A stretch of 7,449 nt of DNA from Gammaproteobacteria bacterium (GTDB lineage Bacteria > Pseudomonadota > Gammaproteobacteria > Pseudomonadales > Azotimanducaceae). Within the stretch, counting starts at the first letter, position 1. Each line of letters starts with the position of its first letter. Of this stretch, positions 6,620 to 7,449 are shown in pieces. The notes beneath the pieces are model-generated. The model worked only from the letters and a program-made list of their open reading frames with translations. It was not told where the DNA came from and searched no databases. The position numbers and the translations under genes were made by a program. The stretch spans positions 1-7,449 of the forward strand of contig JAUILW010000151.1 in the NCBI GenBank assembly GCA_030432795.1, given 5' to 3'.

Positions 6620-7449
6620 GCTGCCCGCTCCTCGACAGGCAGGACCTGCCACTCACCAGCAGTCGCCGCAGCAAACGGCACGCTCGGCACACGCACCGAT
6701 GCCCCCGAGGGATGTGTTGCGGTTTCCCAGAAGCCCCGGGCGTCCAGGTGCGGATCATGCAGCACCTCGGCGATGGACATCACCGCCCCCACCGGCAGCC
6801 GTGCCGCCTCGGCGCGGGCAATGATTTGCGCGCGGGTCAACGGCGCCAGAACCTCCGCAGTCAACGCGTTCAGCTCCTCAGCGTGCTGTACACGCAGGGC
6901 GTTCGTGCTGAAACGGTCGTCCACCAGCAGTTCCGGCCGGTCGATGAACAGCGTAAAGGCATCCCAGAAGGCCGGTACCACGTTCACGTACACCGCGCCA
7001 TCGGCGCAGGCGTAGGTGTTCATGGGCACGAGGTAATGGTAGGCGTTACCGTGACGGGTGCGTTCATCCCCGAGACACTGCCAGCGGATGAAAGAAAACT
7101 GGGTGAGGGACATGGACACTTCCAGAAGGCTCACGTCTGAATCACGCGCCGCGCATTCAAGGGTCTGCGCCTCTAACAAGGCGGCATTAACCGCAAGATA
7201 AGCAAGCGTGCCCGCCTGGAACTCCAGATAGTGGCCGGGAATGGTCAGCGGTGCACGGTCCGCATCTCCTGACAACGTCGTCTGCCCGCCCATGGCAAGG
7301 AGCGTCGCCGGAGTGGCGCGCCAGTCCCGGCGTGGACCCGTGCGGCCGAACGGTGTGATGCTGACCTTCGCGCCGCAGGGCCATTCATCGTAGCCCAGCG
7401 CCTCCAGCGCAGAAGCACCCGCAGCTTCAACGATCACCACATCTGCAGC
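6613..7449 (-). CDS. CaiB/BaiF family III CoA-transferase, N-terminus beyond window, Glu at catalytic Asp position
   Basis: The C-terminal 278 residues of a second family III CoA-transferase. The frame stays open to the window edge (AADVVIVEAAG at the start), so roughly a third of a typical 400-residue protein is missing. Family features are KVSITPFGRTGPRRDWRATP, the RDSDVSLLEVSMSLTQF strand (equivalent to the usual VDVSLLE), and a C-terminal domain with VYVNVVPAFWDAFTLFI, LLVDDRF and LPVGAVMSIAEVLHDPHLDARGFW. Where the partner has AsnAspProMetThrGly, this protein reads LeuGluPheGlnAlaGly, placing Glu at the catalytic Asp position (codon 7222-7224). It may therefore be a non-catalytic or altered subunit. 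The gene overlaps the next transferase gene by 7 bases and is probably co-translated with it. Ordinary paralogues with separate substrates remain possible. Confidence 0.92.
   Translation of the reverse strand, partial: AADVVIVEAAGASALEALGYDEWPCGAKVSITPFGRTGPRRDWRATPATLLAMGGQTTLSGDADRAPLTIPGHYLEFQAGTLAYLAVNAALLEAQTLECAARDSDVSLLEVSMSLTQFSFIRWQCLGDERTRHGNAYHYLVPMNTYACADGAVYVNVVPAFWDAFTLFIDRPELLVDDRFSTNALRVQHAEELNALTAEVLAPLTRAQIIARAEAARLPVGAVMSIAEVLHDPHLDARGFWETATHPSGASVRVPSVPFAAATAGEWQVLPVEERAAW
6628..6633 (-). promoter_or_regulatory. Ribosome-binding site of the downstream CaiB/BaiF gene
   Basis: GAGGAG on the minus strand lies 8 bases before the GTG at 6619, within the last codons of the preceding transferase gene. 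It decides the start in favour of 6619 over the GTG at 6652 and is consistent with translational coupling. Confidence 0.65.

Noticed and set aside
6059..7015. A 318-codon plus-strand open frame opposite the CoA-transferase genes.
   Set aside because: Low-complexity composition, no motif, and it spans the junction of two well-supported genes on the other strand.
1..7449. CRISPR, tRNA, insertion sequence or phage features.
   Set aside because: I saw no spaced direct repeats, cloverleaf, transposase motif or terminal inverted repeats. Coding sequence fills nearly the whole window.

Overview
The window is dense, GC-rich bacterial chromosomal DNA with six protein genes and almost no intergenic space. 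The composition, the GTG starts, the Shine-Dalgarno sequences and the gene families suggest a metabolically versatile Pseudomonadota bacterium. That placement is inference; nothing in the sequence fixes the genus. I see no RNA gene, transposon, CRISPR array, attachment site or origin.

Left half (1-3654): two phytanoyl-CoA dioxygenase (PhyH)-like Fe(II)/2-oxoglutarate oxygenases flank one molybdopterin oxidoreductase. The oxidoreductase (591-2837) and the first oxygenase (594 to beyond base 1) lie on the minus strand. They share a 4-base stop/start overlap, so they are very probably translated together. The second oxygenase (2887-3654, plus strand) diverges from the oxidoreductase across a 49-base gap. 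This looks like a small oxidative module, with substrate unknown.

Right half (3645-7449): a minus-strand run reads, in transcription order, a family III (CaiB/BaiF) CoA-transferase whose N-terminus lies beyond the window, a second CaiB/BaiF CoA-transferase, and a DUF885 protein with a metallopeptidase-type motif and a probable export signal. The two transferase genes overlap by 7 bases, and DUF885 follows after 26 bases. The first transferase has Glu where the family's catalytic Asp is expected, while the second keeps Asp, so the two may form one heteromeric enzyme.

The two halves meet tail to tail with a 10-base overlap of stop codons. A catabolic role is plausible: activation of a carboxylic acid as a CoA thioester by the transferases, with hydroxylation or redox steps by the left-hand genes. 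Shared function between the halves is inference from proximity only. The points most worth checking are the Asp/Glu asymmetry of the transferase pair and the lack of a Cys or Sec Mo ligand in the oxidoreductase.
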